In this document: piece after piece, positions 24,721 through 34,201 of the stretch
How the letters are laid out: the number at the start of each line of letters is the position of its first letter
Numbering within the stretch: position 1 is the stretch's first letter
Position numbers and translations under genes: made by a program
Source: Nonomuraea aurantiaca
GTDB lineage: Bacteria > Actinomycetota > Actinomycetes > Streptosporangiales > Streptosporangiaceae
DNA: 64,000 nucleotides
Assembly (NCBI RefSeq): GCF_020215705.1
Contig: NZ_JAIWNB010000002.1
Location: forward strand, 1 to 64,000
Reading direction: 5' to 3'
Notes under the pieces: generated by a model
What the model saw: the letters and a program-made list of their open reading frames with translations, nothing else
What the model was told of the DNA's origin: nothing
Databases searched by the model: none

Positions 24721-25285
24721 TGTCGGGACGGTAGTCACCGCCTCTTCGAATTCACTGCCAATCCGATGTGAATGCGTTGGCCCCAAGCGGAGCAGGCACC
24801 TGCACGAATTCCGACTGGACGTAGAGCTCAAGGTCGATATCCTCGGCCGCCCGTCCCCCTGATCCCCATAGCTTGTGGGTCTGGCGGTTGTTCAGCTCCT
24901 GGAACCTGATGGGCCGGCCGATCGCCTCCGATCGCACTCGCTCTCGATCTGTCCCGCCGCAGCACACCCACCGAAGGAGGGATCTGCACCCGCTTGCCGG
25001 CCCACAACAGATCCGTGCCGACGACAACAGGGGTGAGGCGCCAGCGCGACTTCCGTTTCCTCATCCCGCCGCAGGACAGCAGCCTTACCGCCGCCCTGTT
25101 ACGGACGGGTAATGGCCTCGCAGCCGGTCGTGCGGTCGGCGGCGTCGACGAAGGCGGTGTCGTTCTCGGGGCCGCATACGAACTGGGACGACTTTCCGCA
25201 TGACCGCGACTGCATACCTTGGTCGCGGTCAGGCAGACCAACGGCCGATAACGTCGCGTTCCCCCCGGGGTGTGGACACCCGGTT
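24721..25285. other. no recognisable gene; promoter region of the thioesterase operon
   Basis: The first about 100 nt should carry the promoter of the leftward thioesterase-to-SDR operon. The rest, up to the IS3-type remnant, shows only GC-driven open frames without domain motifs. Confidence 0.4.
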
Positions 25286-25705
25286 TCATGCAGCCAGTGC
25301 GGTCATTCCAGCAAGCCGATCTTCATAGACGGCCGGGGGAAGGTTTCCGATCGCTGAGTGCCGTCGACGGTGGTTGTAGCGAGCGATCCAGCGGAAGATG
25401 TCCGTGCGGGCCTCCGCCTCGTCGTTCTAGCGGCGCTTGCCCTTGCCGTGCAGCAGTTCGCGTTTGAGGGTGGCGTTGAACGCTTCGGCGAGCGCGTTGT
25501 CCAGGCACGTCCCGGTCCTTCCGCTCGATCGGCGGATGCCGTTGGCGGCGCACAGCTTGGCGAACTCGGCCGAGGTGTATTGACAGCCCCGGTCGGCATG
25601 GAAGATCACGTCGGTGACGCGGCCGCCACGGGCCCGCACCGCCGCCGTCAGCGCGCCGCTGATCAGCTCGGTGCGCAGATGGCCGGCGATGGACCAGCCG
25701 TCGTC
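25286..25705 (-). pseudogene. IS3-family transposase (OrfB) C-terminal part with in-frame amber codon
   Basis: Leftward reading gives GWSIAGHLRTELISGALTAA, VIFHADRGCQYTSAEFAKLC, RTGTCLDNALAEAFNATLKR and ELLHGKGKRR. A TAG (25427-25429) follows, then in the same frame NDEAEARTDIFRWIARYNHR and RRHSAIGNLPPAVYEDRLAG to the true stop at 25286. This is the rve/DDE integrase core of IS3-type OrfB, with D (HADRG) and E (ALAEAFNATLK) still present. The amber codon sits where relatives have Trp. The N-terminal half, including the first catalytic Asp, is replaced at about 25,705 by a zinc-type dehydrogenase fragment on the other strand. Confidence 0.85.
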
Positions 25706-25708
25706 ATC

Positions 25709-26068
25709 GGTCCGGAGAATCTGGAGGGCCGCGTGTACGGCGTGCTGGACAGTGTAGGCGGGCGGCAGCTTGCGCAGGCGTTCTATCGACTGGAGGACGA
25801 CGGCGTGGTCATGGCCATCGGACGGGCGGCCCGCGAGGCCACGGTCATCGACTTCGAGCTGGCGGGCACGCGATCGGCACGGGGCCGGATCGAGAACTTC
25901 AACGTGACTACGCCGTTCGGTGGCGACCTTGCTCACCTCGTCGGGCTGCTGACGGCCGGCGAGTTGGATGCGCAGGTCGGCTGGCGCGGGCCGTGGGACA
26001 AGACGATGGAGGCGGCCGATGCCCTGCTCGCCCGCCGCGTCGCGGGAAAAGCAGTCCTCGATTTGTGA
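25709..26068 (+). pseudogene. MDR-family (quinone oxidoreductase-like) dehydrogenase, 3' fragment
   Basis: From about 25,709 the plus frame reads IGPENLEGRVYGVLDSVGGR, QLAQAFYRLEDDGVVMAIGR, FELAGTRSARGRIENFNVTT and ADALLARRVAGKAVLDL-stop. This is the C-terminal third of a zinc-binding dehydrogenase/NADPH:quinone reductase ('DxVGG..l..a...L...G.vv.iG' and 'RRVxGKAVLDL'). The N-terminal catalytic domain and Rossmann glycines are missing where the IS3 remnant begins, so the gene was cut by that insertion. Confidence 0.75.
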
Positions 26069-26493
26069 CGCACCGAGCCATGCTGGGCCGGCTCCGGGCC
26101 GTGGCGTCGAGCGCCTGGCGGCGTGTGGCCTGGGCTTGGCGGATGTTGCGTTGCCCGGCGGCGCTGCGCGAGGCGCGCGGGAGGTCGTCGGTGTCGGCGC
26201 GGACCTCGGTGGCAGGCCTAGTTAGCTCGCCGGGTGGCGGGGTGGCAGCACGCATGCTCTCGATCAGGCCGGGGCCCTCGGCTACGGCGTCCGTGCGCGT
26301 CCGGCTCAGGGCCGCGCGGGTGGTCGAGGCCATGAGCGCGGTGGAGGCGGGCCGCCGGTGTTCGGCCCGGTAGCCGGCGGCGGTCATAGCTGGTCAACTC
26401 GCTTCAGGCGGTCAGGGCTGGTTCGAGTCGGGCTTCTTGATGCCTCGGTAGCGGGAGCGGCGCTGGCCGGTGGCTCCCGAAAGGGGTTGACTG
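26069..26493. other. no recognisable gene
   Basis: A minus-strand frame from 26387 (MTAAGYRAEHRRPASTALMA) is rich in Ala, Arg and Thr and has no domain I recognise. It overlaps the dehydrogenase fragment. I treat it as non-coding or decayed. Confidence 0.35.
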
Positions 26494-26925
26494 TCAGTCG
26501 TCAGTGTCCCTGGCCAGCGCTCCCCGCAGATATTCCATGTCGGTGCCGAGGGCGTTCGGGGTCGTCAGCCGCAATACGGGAGCGAGCAGCGGGCTACGTA
26601 GATCCAGTTCGATCCGGTGGAGGATTCGGGTCCCGTCCGGTACGAGATCGAGCCGGAAGCTGAGTTCGGCCCGCCGGAACAGGCGGGACTCCAGCAGCAC
26701 GAAGGCCAATTCCCGCTCGGCGTCGTACTTGGTGATGCGGAACCGCTGGCGTTTGCCCGACGGAGCGACGGTCATCGCCTCGTATCCCACACCGACTGGC
26801 GCGGTCGACAGCGGGACCACCTCCGCGATACTGCGGTCCCAGCGGGGCGCGGTCAGCGGATCACCGAGGAAGCGCCACACCTGCCGAATATCCTGCGGGA
26901 CGACGATGGACGAGTTGAGCTGCAT
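26494..26925 (-). CDS. SRPBCC-family protein (polyketide cyclase/dehydrase fold)
   Basis: A 143-residue protein reading MQLNSSIVVPQDIRQVWRFL, GDPLTAPRWDRSIAEVVPLS, RITKYDAERELAFVLLESR and LVPDGTRILHRIELDLRSPL. The 'VWxfLxDPxxxPxWDxxV' opening and alternating strands are those of START/SRPBCC ligand-binding proteins. The ATG at 26925 is chosen because the frame before it lacks similarity. Function is not predictable; such proteins bind hydrophobic ligands or act as small cyclases. Lies 196 nt downstream of the ROK gene on the same strand. Confidence 0.75.
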   Translation of the reverse strand: MQLNSSIVVPQDIRQVWRFLGDPLTAPRWDRSIAEVVPLSTAPVGVGYEAMTVAPSGKRQRFRITKYDAERELAFVLLESRLFRRAELSFRLDLVPDGTRILHRIELDLRSPLLAPVLRLTTPNALGTDMEYLRGALARDTDD

Positions 26926-27121
26926 CAGATGCCTGCCTTCTTCACAGAATGGAGTAGAGCGCCGCGCAGGGCGACTGCCCGCGCCGCAATATCGTTTTCG
27001 TGATATGCCGAGCGGCTGCGGCTCCGCCCGCCAGGCCGTGTGCCTTATGCTTGACGGAATTGTTCTTGCGGTTGTCGGTTCCGTTCCACGGCGCCTCCGT
27101 CCGGAGGTAGAGCGGCGACAC

Positions 27122-28381
27122 TCAAGAAAGTTCTGTAGCCGGTGATTTCGTGCTGGCGTCAACCTGGCGACGATATCCTCTGCTGACGACCTCGACCGGA
27201 TTCTCCAGCAGCTCGGCGAACCCCAGCTCCGCCCCGCCGACAAGCGTAGTGTCATCTCCCAGCGCCGCGATCCGCAGTTTCACTCGTTCGCGCGAGACTG
27301 GCAATACATTGGCCGCGATGCGATTCCCCACCTGTGCTGATGCCCCTCGGTAAACATCGCGCAGTATCCCGCCGAAGACCACGACACCCGGGTTGAACAG
27401 GTTGATCAGATTGGCGACCCCGACACCCAGCCAATCGCCCACATGGGTCAGTGCCGCCCTGGCGGATTCGTCGCCTCGCTCGGCGGCATGTACCACGGAG
27501 GCCACCGCGTCACGCCCGATTAACCCAGGGGGCCAGTTGGCCGCGCTGAGCAGGGCGTCCTCCCCGACCTCCGCTTCCAGGCAGCCGCGCGAACCGCACC
27601 CGCACGGCCGCCCGTCATGTGCGTTCACGATCATATGGCCGGCCTCGGCGGCGTAGCCGTCATTGCCGTCCAGGCGTTTGCCGTCGACGATGATGCCGCC
27701 GCCCACGCCGACATCGCCGTGCAGATAGATGAGATTCCGGAACCCGATCCCGGCACCCCTCTGGTTCTCCGCGACCGCGCCCAGGTGGGCCTCGTTGCCG
27801 ACTCGCACCGGCAGGCCCAGGGCCAGACGGCGCTCAAGTTCCGGCCCGAACGCCTGATCCACCCAGCCGGTGTTGGGGCCGAATCGCACCGTGCCGTCCG
27901 CCGGTCGGATCATGCCGCAGAACGACGCGCCAATGCCGACGCACACGGCATCGCTGGGAACGTCGCGGAGCAGTTGGCGGGCGAACTCGGCGAGAGTTCC
28001 GACGACATCGTCCAGGTCGGGGTATTTGCGTTGGCGCACGGCCTCGCGGCGATCGAGTATCACGCCGCCCAGGCCCACTCGCGCGGCCAGCAGCCGGTCC
28101 ACCGCCACATCAAAGGCGAGCACGAATACGCGGTCAGTGTCCGGGCTGACCACCAGGGACGGTCTGCCCGCTCTGTGGGTGTCTTCGGGAAGCCTTTCCT
28201 CGACCACGCCCAGTACGGCAAGTTCGGCGGTCAGTCCCATGATCGTACTGCGGTTCAGCCCCAGCTTCTCACCGAGCGCGGCACGCGAAGTCGGACCGTT
28301 CAGGTGGACATGGCGTAGTAACGCCCCGAGGTTCCTCCGGCGGAACTCCTCATTAGGCGCACCGGGCTTTGTGATCTTCAT
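27122..28381 (-). CDS. ROK-family transcriptional regulator
   Basis: A 419-residue ROK repressor. The N-terminal HTH is RRRNLGALLRHVHLNGPTSR, AALGEKLGLNRSTIMGLTAE. The sugar-kinase-like domain contains GIGASFCGMIRPADG, NEAHLGAVAE, YLHGDVGVGGGIIVDGK and the zinc motif CGCGSRGCLEAEV. ROK regulators (NagC/XylR type) sense sugars or sugar phosphates. Two TTA leucine codons (28319-28321, codon 21; 27521-27523) hint at bldA-dependent developmental expression. No sugar genes adjoin it; its target is unknown. Confidence 0.9.
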   Translation of the reverse strand: MKITKPGAPNEEFRRRNLGALLRHVHLNGPTSRAALGEKLGLNRSTIMGLTAELAVLGVVEERLPEDTHRAGRPSLVVSPDTDRVFVLAFDVAVDRLLAARVGLGGVILDRREAVRQRKYPDLDDVVGTLAEFARQLLRDVPSDAVCVGIGASFCGMIRPADGTVRFGPNTGWVDQAFGPELERRLALGLPVRVGNEAHLGAVAENQRGAGIGFRNLIYLHGDVGVGGGIIVDGKRLDGNDGYAAEAGHMIVNAHDGRPCGCGSRGCLEAEVGEDALLSAANWPPGLIGRDAVASVVHAAERGDESARAALTHVGDWLGVGVANLINLFNPGVVVFGGILRDVYRGASAQVGNRIAANVLPVSRERVKLRIAALGDDTTLVGGAELGFAELLENPVEVVSRGYRRQVDASTKSPATELS

Positions 28382-28520
28382 GACCCGAGTCTCCCGGCTG
28401 TTTCACTCCATTTCCACAGTATCGGGGTCCACGGGAGATCTCGTCCCTTCCAGTCCGAACAGTACGAGGAGATCTTCCGGTAAAAGAGCGAAATCAAAAA
28501 CCTTCCCTCGCTCTGCTCGG

Positions 28521-29879
28521 TCACATGTCGGCGATGAGCTTGTCCACCCGCTCGTCGACGCTGCGGAACGGGTCCTTGCACAGCACGGTCCGCTGCGCCT
28601 GGTCGTTCAGCTTCAGGTGTACCCAGTCCACGGTGAAGTCGCGCCGCTTCTCCTGCGCCTTGCGGATGAACTCGCCGCGCAGTCGCGCCCGGGTGGTCTG
28701 CGGAGGTACCGACTTCGCCTCGAAGATCTTGATGTCGGAGGTCACCCGCTCCACGGCCCCGCGCCGCTGCAGCAGGTAGAACAGCCCTCGCTTGCGGTGC
28801 ACGTCATGGTAGGCCAGGTCGAGCTGCGCCACCCGCGGAGACGACAGCGGCAGGTCGTACTTCTTGCGGTAACGCTCGATCAGCTGGTACTTGATCACCC
28901 AGTCGATCTCGCGGGACGCCAGGTCCAGGTCCCCGGTCTCCACCGCGCGCAGCGTGCGCTCCCACAGATCCAGCACCCTGCGGGTGATCGGGTCGCCGCC
29001 GTGCCGGTCCACGAAGTCCTTGGCCTTGCCGAAATAATCCTGCTGGATCTCCAGCGACGACGCCTCCCGCCCGTTGGCCAGGCGGATCCGCCGCCGCCCG
29101 GTCATGTCGTGGGAGACCTCACGGATCGCCCGGATGGGGTTCTCCAGGCTCAGGTCGCGCATCGCGATCCCGGCCTCGACCATACGCAGCACCAGGTCGG
29201 TCGCGCCGACCTTGAGCAGCATCGTGGTTTCGCTCATGTTCGCGTCGCCGACGATCACGTGCAGCCGGCGGAAGCGCTCGGCGTCGCCGTGTGGCTCGTC
29301 CCGGGTGTTGATGATCGGCCGGGACCGGGTGGTCGCCGACGACACGCCCTCCCAGATGTGCTCGGCGCGCTGCGATACGCAGTACACCGCTCCGCGCGGG
29401 GTCTGCAGCACCTTGCCCGCCCCGCAGATGATCTGCCGGGTGACCAGAAACGGGATCAGCACGTCGGCCAGCGTCCCGAACTCGCCGTGCCGGCCCACAC
29501 AGTAGTTCTCGTGACAGCCGTAGGAGTTGCCGGCCGAGTCGGTGTTGTTCTTGAACAGGTAGACGTCGCCGGCGATGCCCTCCTCGCGCAGCCGCTTCTC
29601 GGCGTCCACGAGCAGGCCCTCCAGAATGCGCTCCCCGGCCTTGTCATGCGTGACCAGCTCGACCAGGTTGTCGCACTCGGGCGTGGCGTACTCGGGATGG
29701 CTGCCGACGTCCAGATACAGACGGGCGCCGTTGCGCAGGAACACGTTGCTCGACCGGCCCCAGGACACGACCCCCCGGAACAGATACCGGGCCACCTCGT
29801 CCGGGGACAGCCTGCGCTGCCCCCGGAACGTGCACGTGGCGCCGTACTCGGTCTCCACGCCAAAGATGCGACGATCCAT
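28521..29879 (-). CDS. pafA: Pup--protein ligase PafA
   Basis: A 452-residue carboxylate-amine ligase that attaches the prokaryotic ubiquitin-like protein Pup to substrate lysines for the mycobacterial-type proteasome. It begins [20 protein letters not shown], and the active-site Asp/Glu segment is [20 protein letters not shown]. Other family hallmarks are [39 protein letters not shown] and [19 protein letters not shown]. Full length with all hallmarks, so it should be active. Usually pafA lies near the proteasome or pafBC genes. Here it stands alone between a ROK regulator and a dipeptidase gene, so it is relocated or a second copy. Confidence 0.96.
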   Translation of the reverse strand: MDRRIFGVETEYGATCTFRGQRRLSPDEVARYLFRGVVSWGRSSNVFLRNGARLYLDVGSHPEYATPECDNLVELVTHDKAGERILEGLLVDAEKRLREEGIAGDVYLFKNNTDSAGNSYGCHENYCVGRHGEFGTLADVLIPFLVTRQIICGAGKVLQTPRGAVYCVSQRAEHIWEGVSSATTRSRPIINTRDEPHGDAERFRRLHVIVGDANMSETTMLLKVGATDLVLRMVEAGIAMRDLSLENPIRAIREVSHDMTGRRRIRLANGREASSLEIQQDYFGKAKDFVDRHGGDPITRRVLDLWERTLRAVETGDLDLASREIDWVIKYQLIERYRKKYDLPLSSPRVAQLDLAYHDVHRKRGLFYLLQRRGAVERVTSDIKIFEAKSVPPQTTRARLRGEFIRKAQEKRRDFTVDWVHLKLNDQAQRTVLCKDPFRSVDERVDKLIADM

Positions 29880-30269
29880 TACCTCACACTATTCTCCCCT
29901 CGCGCCGATGGCGGGGATGATCTCGATTGGGAATGGATCCCTTTATTCGCCGCGCACGGGCCGGCACCCGGGCTCCGCAGCCGGCAGTCATACAGGCACT
30001 TGAAAATGGCACCCGATCATGAACAATGATGTTGGTTTCCCGGTGCGGACATACACCGGGACTTGGAGCAAAGACAGAGGCGCTGCCAACCTCGGCGGAA
30101 ACGTCTGACCTGCGGAAACGCCAGAGCCGGCCGTAGGCACACGCCTCGCTTACTCGGCATGCCCATTCGCCCAGGTCAAGCACCGTTCGCCGGCGAGCTG
30201 CGGCAGGCGGGTACGCGGGCTCTCGTGGTTGAACAGAATGCCGGAAGCCGCCTACGCGTCCGTACTGAA
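29880..30269. other. no recognisable gene; pafA promoter region and a hairpin
   Basis: Apart from the pafA upstream region, the only structure seen is TCCCGGTG (30038-30045) pairing with CACCGGGA (30054-30061) across 8 nt, a possible weak terminator downstream of the leftward dipeptidase gene. Open frames are GC shadows. Confidence 0.4.
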
Positions 30270-30935
30270 TCAACCGGCTGGGAGCGGCCAGTCGATCAGG
30301 GCGTGCAGGGCCGCGGGAGCGCCGGTGCACAGCGCCCAATAGCGGTCGCCGTACGACCAGTGCCACCATTCCGTCGGATAGTTCACGAAACCGGCTTCGC
30401 TCAGGACGCCGCCGAGAATGCCACGGTTCGAGCGAGCCCGAGCGGAAATGTTGGCCGCTGCCGTGTAACAGCCGTCATCGCTCTCCTCGGGGCTCGCGTT
30501 CACCTCCGTTCCCATGTCCAGCTCCTTGCCGGATTCGGTGCACAGGGTGAGGTCGACGGCCGCGCCGCAGACGTGCGGGCCGATGTGCGGCGGGGCCAGG
30601 GAACGGCTGGCCTGCACGTAGACGTGCTCCTCCGGCCAGTCCGGGTTGGCCTCGGCGAGCTTGGCCGCGTACGACGAGAAATACTGCTCCTGCAGCGCGG
30701 GCGGCCGGTACGCCTCCACGATGAGCAGCCGCAGACCGTCGGGAAGGCCCGCTTGGGCACGCAGGAGGCGTTCGACATGCCCACGGCGGACGTGGGCGTA
30801 CGCGCCTTCGGGATCGGCCTGGCGATCGTCCACTCGCAGACCGGGTACGGTTCGCAGGTCCACCAGCGGCTCGCCGCGATCCTCTACCGGAATCTTGGCG
30901 ACCTGCGGGTCCGACATGAGCACGATGTCCGGCAC
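30270..30935 (-). CDS. M15D D-alanyl-D-alanine dipeptidase (VanX/DdpX-like)
   Basis: A 221-residue zinc peptidase. Motifs are LRLLIVEAYRPPALQEQYF, the zinc-site segment PHVCGAAVDLTLC (HxxGxAxD) and FVNYPTEWWHWSYGDRYW (ExxH). These match VanX-type D-Ala-D-Ala dipeptidases that recycle or remove D,D-dipeptide. I place the start at GTG 30935 because AAGGAG sits 6 nt before it; a TTG ten codons upstream lacks such a site. No signal peptide, so it is cytoplasmic. No vanHA partner is visible, so glycopeptide resistance is not implied. Near a SARP/AfsR gene and two secreted wall hydrolases. Confidence 0.85.
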   Translation of the reverse strand: MPDIVLMSDPQVAKIPVEDRGEPLVDLRTVPGLRVDDRQADPEGAYAHVRRGHVERLLRAQAGLPDGLRLLIVEAYRPPALQEQYFSSYAAKLAEANPDWPEEHVYVQASRSLAPPHIGPHVCGAAVDLTLCTESGKELDMGTEVNASPEESDDGCYTAAANISARARSNRGILGGVLSEAGFVNYPTEWWHWSYGDRYWALCTGAPAALHALIDWPLPAG

Positions 30936-31020
30936 GACGTTCTCCTTAGGGAGGGGGCTGGTCAAGGAGAATGGTCGGTGGCGGCGCTAGAAATCCTCTC
31001 CAAGAACGCACTAAAGAGGG

Positions 31021-34000
31021 TCACTCACCCTGCTCGCGGGTGCCGAACTCGGCGAAGACGGCGATGGCCGCGGCCCGCATGGACGCCGCCGTCGGCCCGT
31101 CTCCGGTCGCCTCGCGTACGGCGGCCAGGTCCCTCAAGGTGCGCGCCCGGAACAACGGCAGGTCCAGCTGCCCCCACAGCGCGATGGACCGGCCGAGATG
31201 CTCCTCGGCCAGGTCGTAGCGGCCACGGGCCAGGTGCAGTTCGCCGATGGTCCGCTCGACGAGCGCCGTGCCGAACCTGTCGCCGTGCCGCCCGCACATC
31301 CGCAGCGCGTCGAGGAGTTCGGGCAGGATCGCGGCGTCGTCGACACCGAGCCGGATCCGGGTCTTGGCCAGGGCCTGCACGGCGTACGCGGCCATGAGCG
31401 GGTCGCCGGCCTCGCGCAGCAGGACGACCGCCCGCGCGCACAGCGCCTCCGCGCGGTCCAGCTCGCCGACGGCCCGATGCAGCAGCCCGATGGTCCGCAG
31501 CGTGATGGCCTCGCCGCGCCTGCTGCCCAGCCGGCGGAAGGCGGCCAGCGCGTCGTCGAGCAGCGCGCGTGCCGCTTCGAACTCGCCCTGTTCGAGCAGC
31601 ACCGACCCGGCCAGCCGGCTGACGTCGCCCACCCCGGCGTCATCGCCGAGCGAGCGGAAGGCCTCGCCCGCCTGCCGCAGATGGACCAGCGCCTCGACCA
31701 GGTCGCCCTGCTCCCGGCAGGCGGTGCCGATGCCGGCCACGGCCACCGCCTGCCCGCGCGTGTCACCGCCCGCGCGCAGCAGCGGAAGCGCCTGGTGGAA
31801 GAAGGCCCGCGCCTCGCGGTAGCGGTCCTGGCGGTAGCGGAGCTGGCCGAGCCCCACCAGCAGCGTGGCCTCCGCCAGCGGGTCACCCGCGCGCCGGGCC
31901 GCCGCCAGCGCCGACTCATGGGTACGCCGCCACTCCTCGAAGCGGGTGTCCAAGGAGAACGACGAGGAGCACAGGGCGGCGGCCACCTCGCAGGCCACCT
32001 CGTGCAGACCCATGGCGGCCGCCCGTTCGACCGCCACGACCAGGGCGGGACTCTCCGCGTTGAACCACATCAGGAAGTCTCCGGCCGCCCCGTCGGTGAC
32101 GTCCGAGCCGACCGGCCTGGCCATGGCGTACTCGCGCCGCAGGGCCAGCGAGCCGGGCGGCTGAGCGGCGGCGGCGCTCGTGAGCAGCCACAGCCATCCG
32201 CCCAGGGCCCGGGTCACTGCCGCCGCGCGCTCCTCGGGCGGTTCCTCCGCCTCGGCCCGCTCGGCCGCGTACACGCGCAGCAGATCGTGCAGCCGGTAGC
32301 GGCTCTGGCCGGCCGGGTCCACGGCGATGTGGTCGAGGAGCTGCGCGTCCAGCAGGCGCTCGACGACCTCCTCGCCTTCGGCATCCGGTACGTTCAGGAG
32401 CGCCCCCATCACCCAGGACGCGAAATCGGGCACTCCCAGCAGCCCGAGCAGCCGGAACGCCCGTTTCGCCGCGTCGTCGAGCCCTCGGTAGCTCAGCCCG
32501 ACGCTCGCCCGTACCTCCAGGTCGCCGGCGGTGAGCTCGTCCAGGCGGCGGCGCTCGTCGGCCAGGCGCGTGGCCAGCGTCGCGAGCGGCCAGTGCGGGC
32601 GGGCCGCCAGCCGCGCGCCCGCCGTGCGCAGCGCGAGCGGCAGGTGGCCGCAGAGCCGGACGATACGCTCACTCGCCTCGTTCTCCGCATGTACCCGCTC
32701 AGTACCGGCGATACGGGCGAGCAGGTCCACGCCCGCCTCGGTGTCGAAGACGTCGAGGTCGCTCACCTTCACCCCGTCCAGGCCGGCGAGCCTGCGCCGG
32801 GCCGTGATCAGTACGGCGCAGGTGGGGCTGCCCGGTAGGAGGGGGCGTACCTGCTGCTCGGTGCCCGCGTCGTCGAGCACCACGAGCAGCCGGCGGCCGG
32901 ACAGGGCGCTGCGGTAGGCGTCGACGCACTCGGGCACGGTCGCCGGGACGGCCGTCGGCGGCACGCCGAGCGCCCGCAGGAAACGCCCGAGCACCTCCAG
33001 CGCGGGTGCGGGCGAGCCGGTGACGCCGCGCAGGTCGGCGTAGAGCTGCCCGTCGGGGTAGGCCGGGGTCACCTGGTGGGCGACCTTCACCGCGAGCGCC
33101 GACTTGCCCACCCCGCCCTTGCCGGAGATGACGCACACCGTCAGCGTGTCGCTGGGCGCGGTGAGCAGCGCGGCCAGCTCGCCGAGCTCCTTGTCCCTGC
33201 CGGTGAAGTCGGCGATGCCGCGAGGCAGATGCGCGGGTACCGCCTCGGGTTCGGCCTGCGGGGGCGGGGGAGGGGACGCTGCCGGGGTCAGGGAGGGATC
33301 CGCGCGGAGCACGGCCTCGTACAACTCCTGCAGCTCCGGCCCGGGATCGACGCCCAGTTCGTCGGCGAGCGCCTGCCTGGCCTCGTGATAGGCGGCCATC
33401 GCGTCGGTCTGGCGGCCCAGCCGGTAGAGGGCCTTCATGAGCTGGGCGCGCGGGCGTTCGCGGGCGGGGTGGGCGCGGACCAGCTCGGTCAGCTCGCCGA
33501 CCACTTCCGCGTGCCTGCCCAGCGCCAGCTCGGCGTCGAGGCGCTCCTCCAGGACGAGCAGTCTGGTCTCCTCCAGCCGCGCCGCCTCGCCGCGCAGCGC
33601 GTGGCCGATCCCGCCGAGCGCCGTTCCCCGCCACAGCGCCAGCGCCGCGCGCAGGCTCTCGGCCGCGCGCTCGTGACCGCCGTCCGACGCGTGACGGCGG
33701 CCGTCGGCCACCAACTGCTCGAACGCCTCCACGTCGAGCTGGCCGGGCCGGAGCAGGGCGGCGTAGCCGGGTGGCCGGGTCTCGATCACCGGCTCGCCGC
33801 CGCCCTCGGCCAGCGTGCGGCGCAGTCCGTAGACGTAGGTCTGGACGAGCGCGTGGGCGCTCTTCGGCGGATCCTCGCCCCACAGCACGTCCACCAGCCG
33901 GTCGCTGGAGACCACCTTTCCGGCGGCCAGCAGCAGAACGGTCAGGAGCGCACGAGGTTTTGGGCCGCCCAGCGGCAGGCACCGCCCGCCGTCCCAGGCT

Positions 34001-34032
34001 TCGACGGGACCGAGCAGACGAAACTCCATCAA
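31021..34032 (-). CDS. AfsR-type SARP regulator (BTAD/NB-ARC/TPR)
   Basis: A 1003-residue regulator with the full AfsR architecture. An OmpR-like DNA-binding and BTAD region occupies residues 1-250 (MEFRLLGPVEAWDG, SSDRLVDVLWGEDPPKSAHA). An NB-ARC ATPase has P-loop ISGKGGVGKSAL and the Walker-B-like LLVVLDDAG. The C-terminal half holds TPR helices such as GDLVEALVHLRQAGEAFRSL and GELDRAEALCARAVVLLREA. AfsR proteins integrate kinase signals and activate secondary metabolism or stress genes. Divergent from the CHAP protein gene (169-nt gap) and 85 nt upstream of the dipeptidase, so it may control this cell-wall locus. No TTA codon was noticed. Confidence 0.92.
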   Translation of the reverse strand: MMEFRLLGPVEAWDGGRCLPLGGPKPRALLTVLLLAAGKVVSSDRLVDVLWGEDPPKSAHALVQTYVYGLRRTLAEGGGEPVIETRPPGYAALLRPGQLDVEAFEQLVADGRRHASDGGHERAAESLRAALALWRGTALGGIGHALRGEAARLEETRLLVLEERLDAELALGRHAEVVGELTELVRAHPARERPRAQLMKALYRLGRQTDAMAAYHEARQALADELGVDPGPELQELYEAVLRADPSLTPAASPPPPPQAEPEAVPAHLPRGIADFTGRDKELGELAALLTAPSDTLTVCVISGKGGVGKSALAVKVAHQVTPAYPDGQLYADLRGVTGSPAPALEVLGRFLRALGVPPTAVPATVPECVDAYRSALSGRRLLVVLDDAGTEQQVRPLLPGSPTCAVLITARRRLAGLDGVKVSDLDVFDTEAGVDLLARIAGTERVHAENEASERIVRLCGHLPLALRTAGARLAARPHWPLATLATRLADERRRLDELTAGDLEVRASVGLSYRGLDDAAKRAFRLLGLLGVPDFASWVMGALLNVPDAEGEEVVERLLDAQLLDHIAVDPAGQSRYRLHDLLRVYAAERAEAEEPPEERAAAVTRALGGWLWLLTSAAAAQPPGSLALRREYAMARPVGSDVTDGAAGDFLMWFNAESPALVVAVERAAAMGLHEVACEVAAALCSSSFSLDTRFEEWRRTHESALAAARRAGDPLAEATLLVGLGQLRYRQDRYREARAFFHQALPLLRAGGDTRGQAVAVAGIGTACREQGDLVEALVHLRQAGEAFRSLGDDAGVGDVSRLAGSVLLEQGEFEAARALLDDALAAFRRLGSRRGEAITLRTIGLLHRAVGELDRAEALCARAVVLLREAGDPLMAAYAVQALAKTRIRLGVDDAAILPELLDALRMCGRHGDRFGTALVERTIGELHLARGRYDLAEEHLGRSIALWGQLDLPLFRARTLRDLAAVREATGDGPTAASMRAAAIAVFAEFGTREQGE

Positions 34033-34201
34033 TCCCCCTCGGACCCCCGGGATTTGACCTTGTACCGCAGTGATAGCACCGCGCCCTCTCCAACGGAACC
34101 CGCGCCGCTACAGAAGTCGCTGGAGCCCGTTTGCAGAGAACTTGGAGCCGCCCATTTCAGCCTTTGTCACGAAGGCGCACCACTGCTCCGAGAGGACCAT
34201 A

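Noticed and set aside
30270..30935. VanX-like gene as sign of a vancomycin-resistance operon
   Set aside because: No vanH, vanA or vanS/R-like genes are present; the gene stands beside an AfsR regulator and may serve wall recycling.
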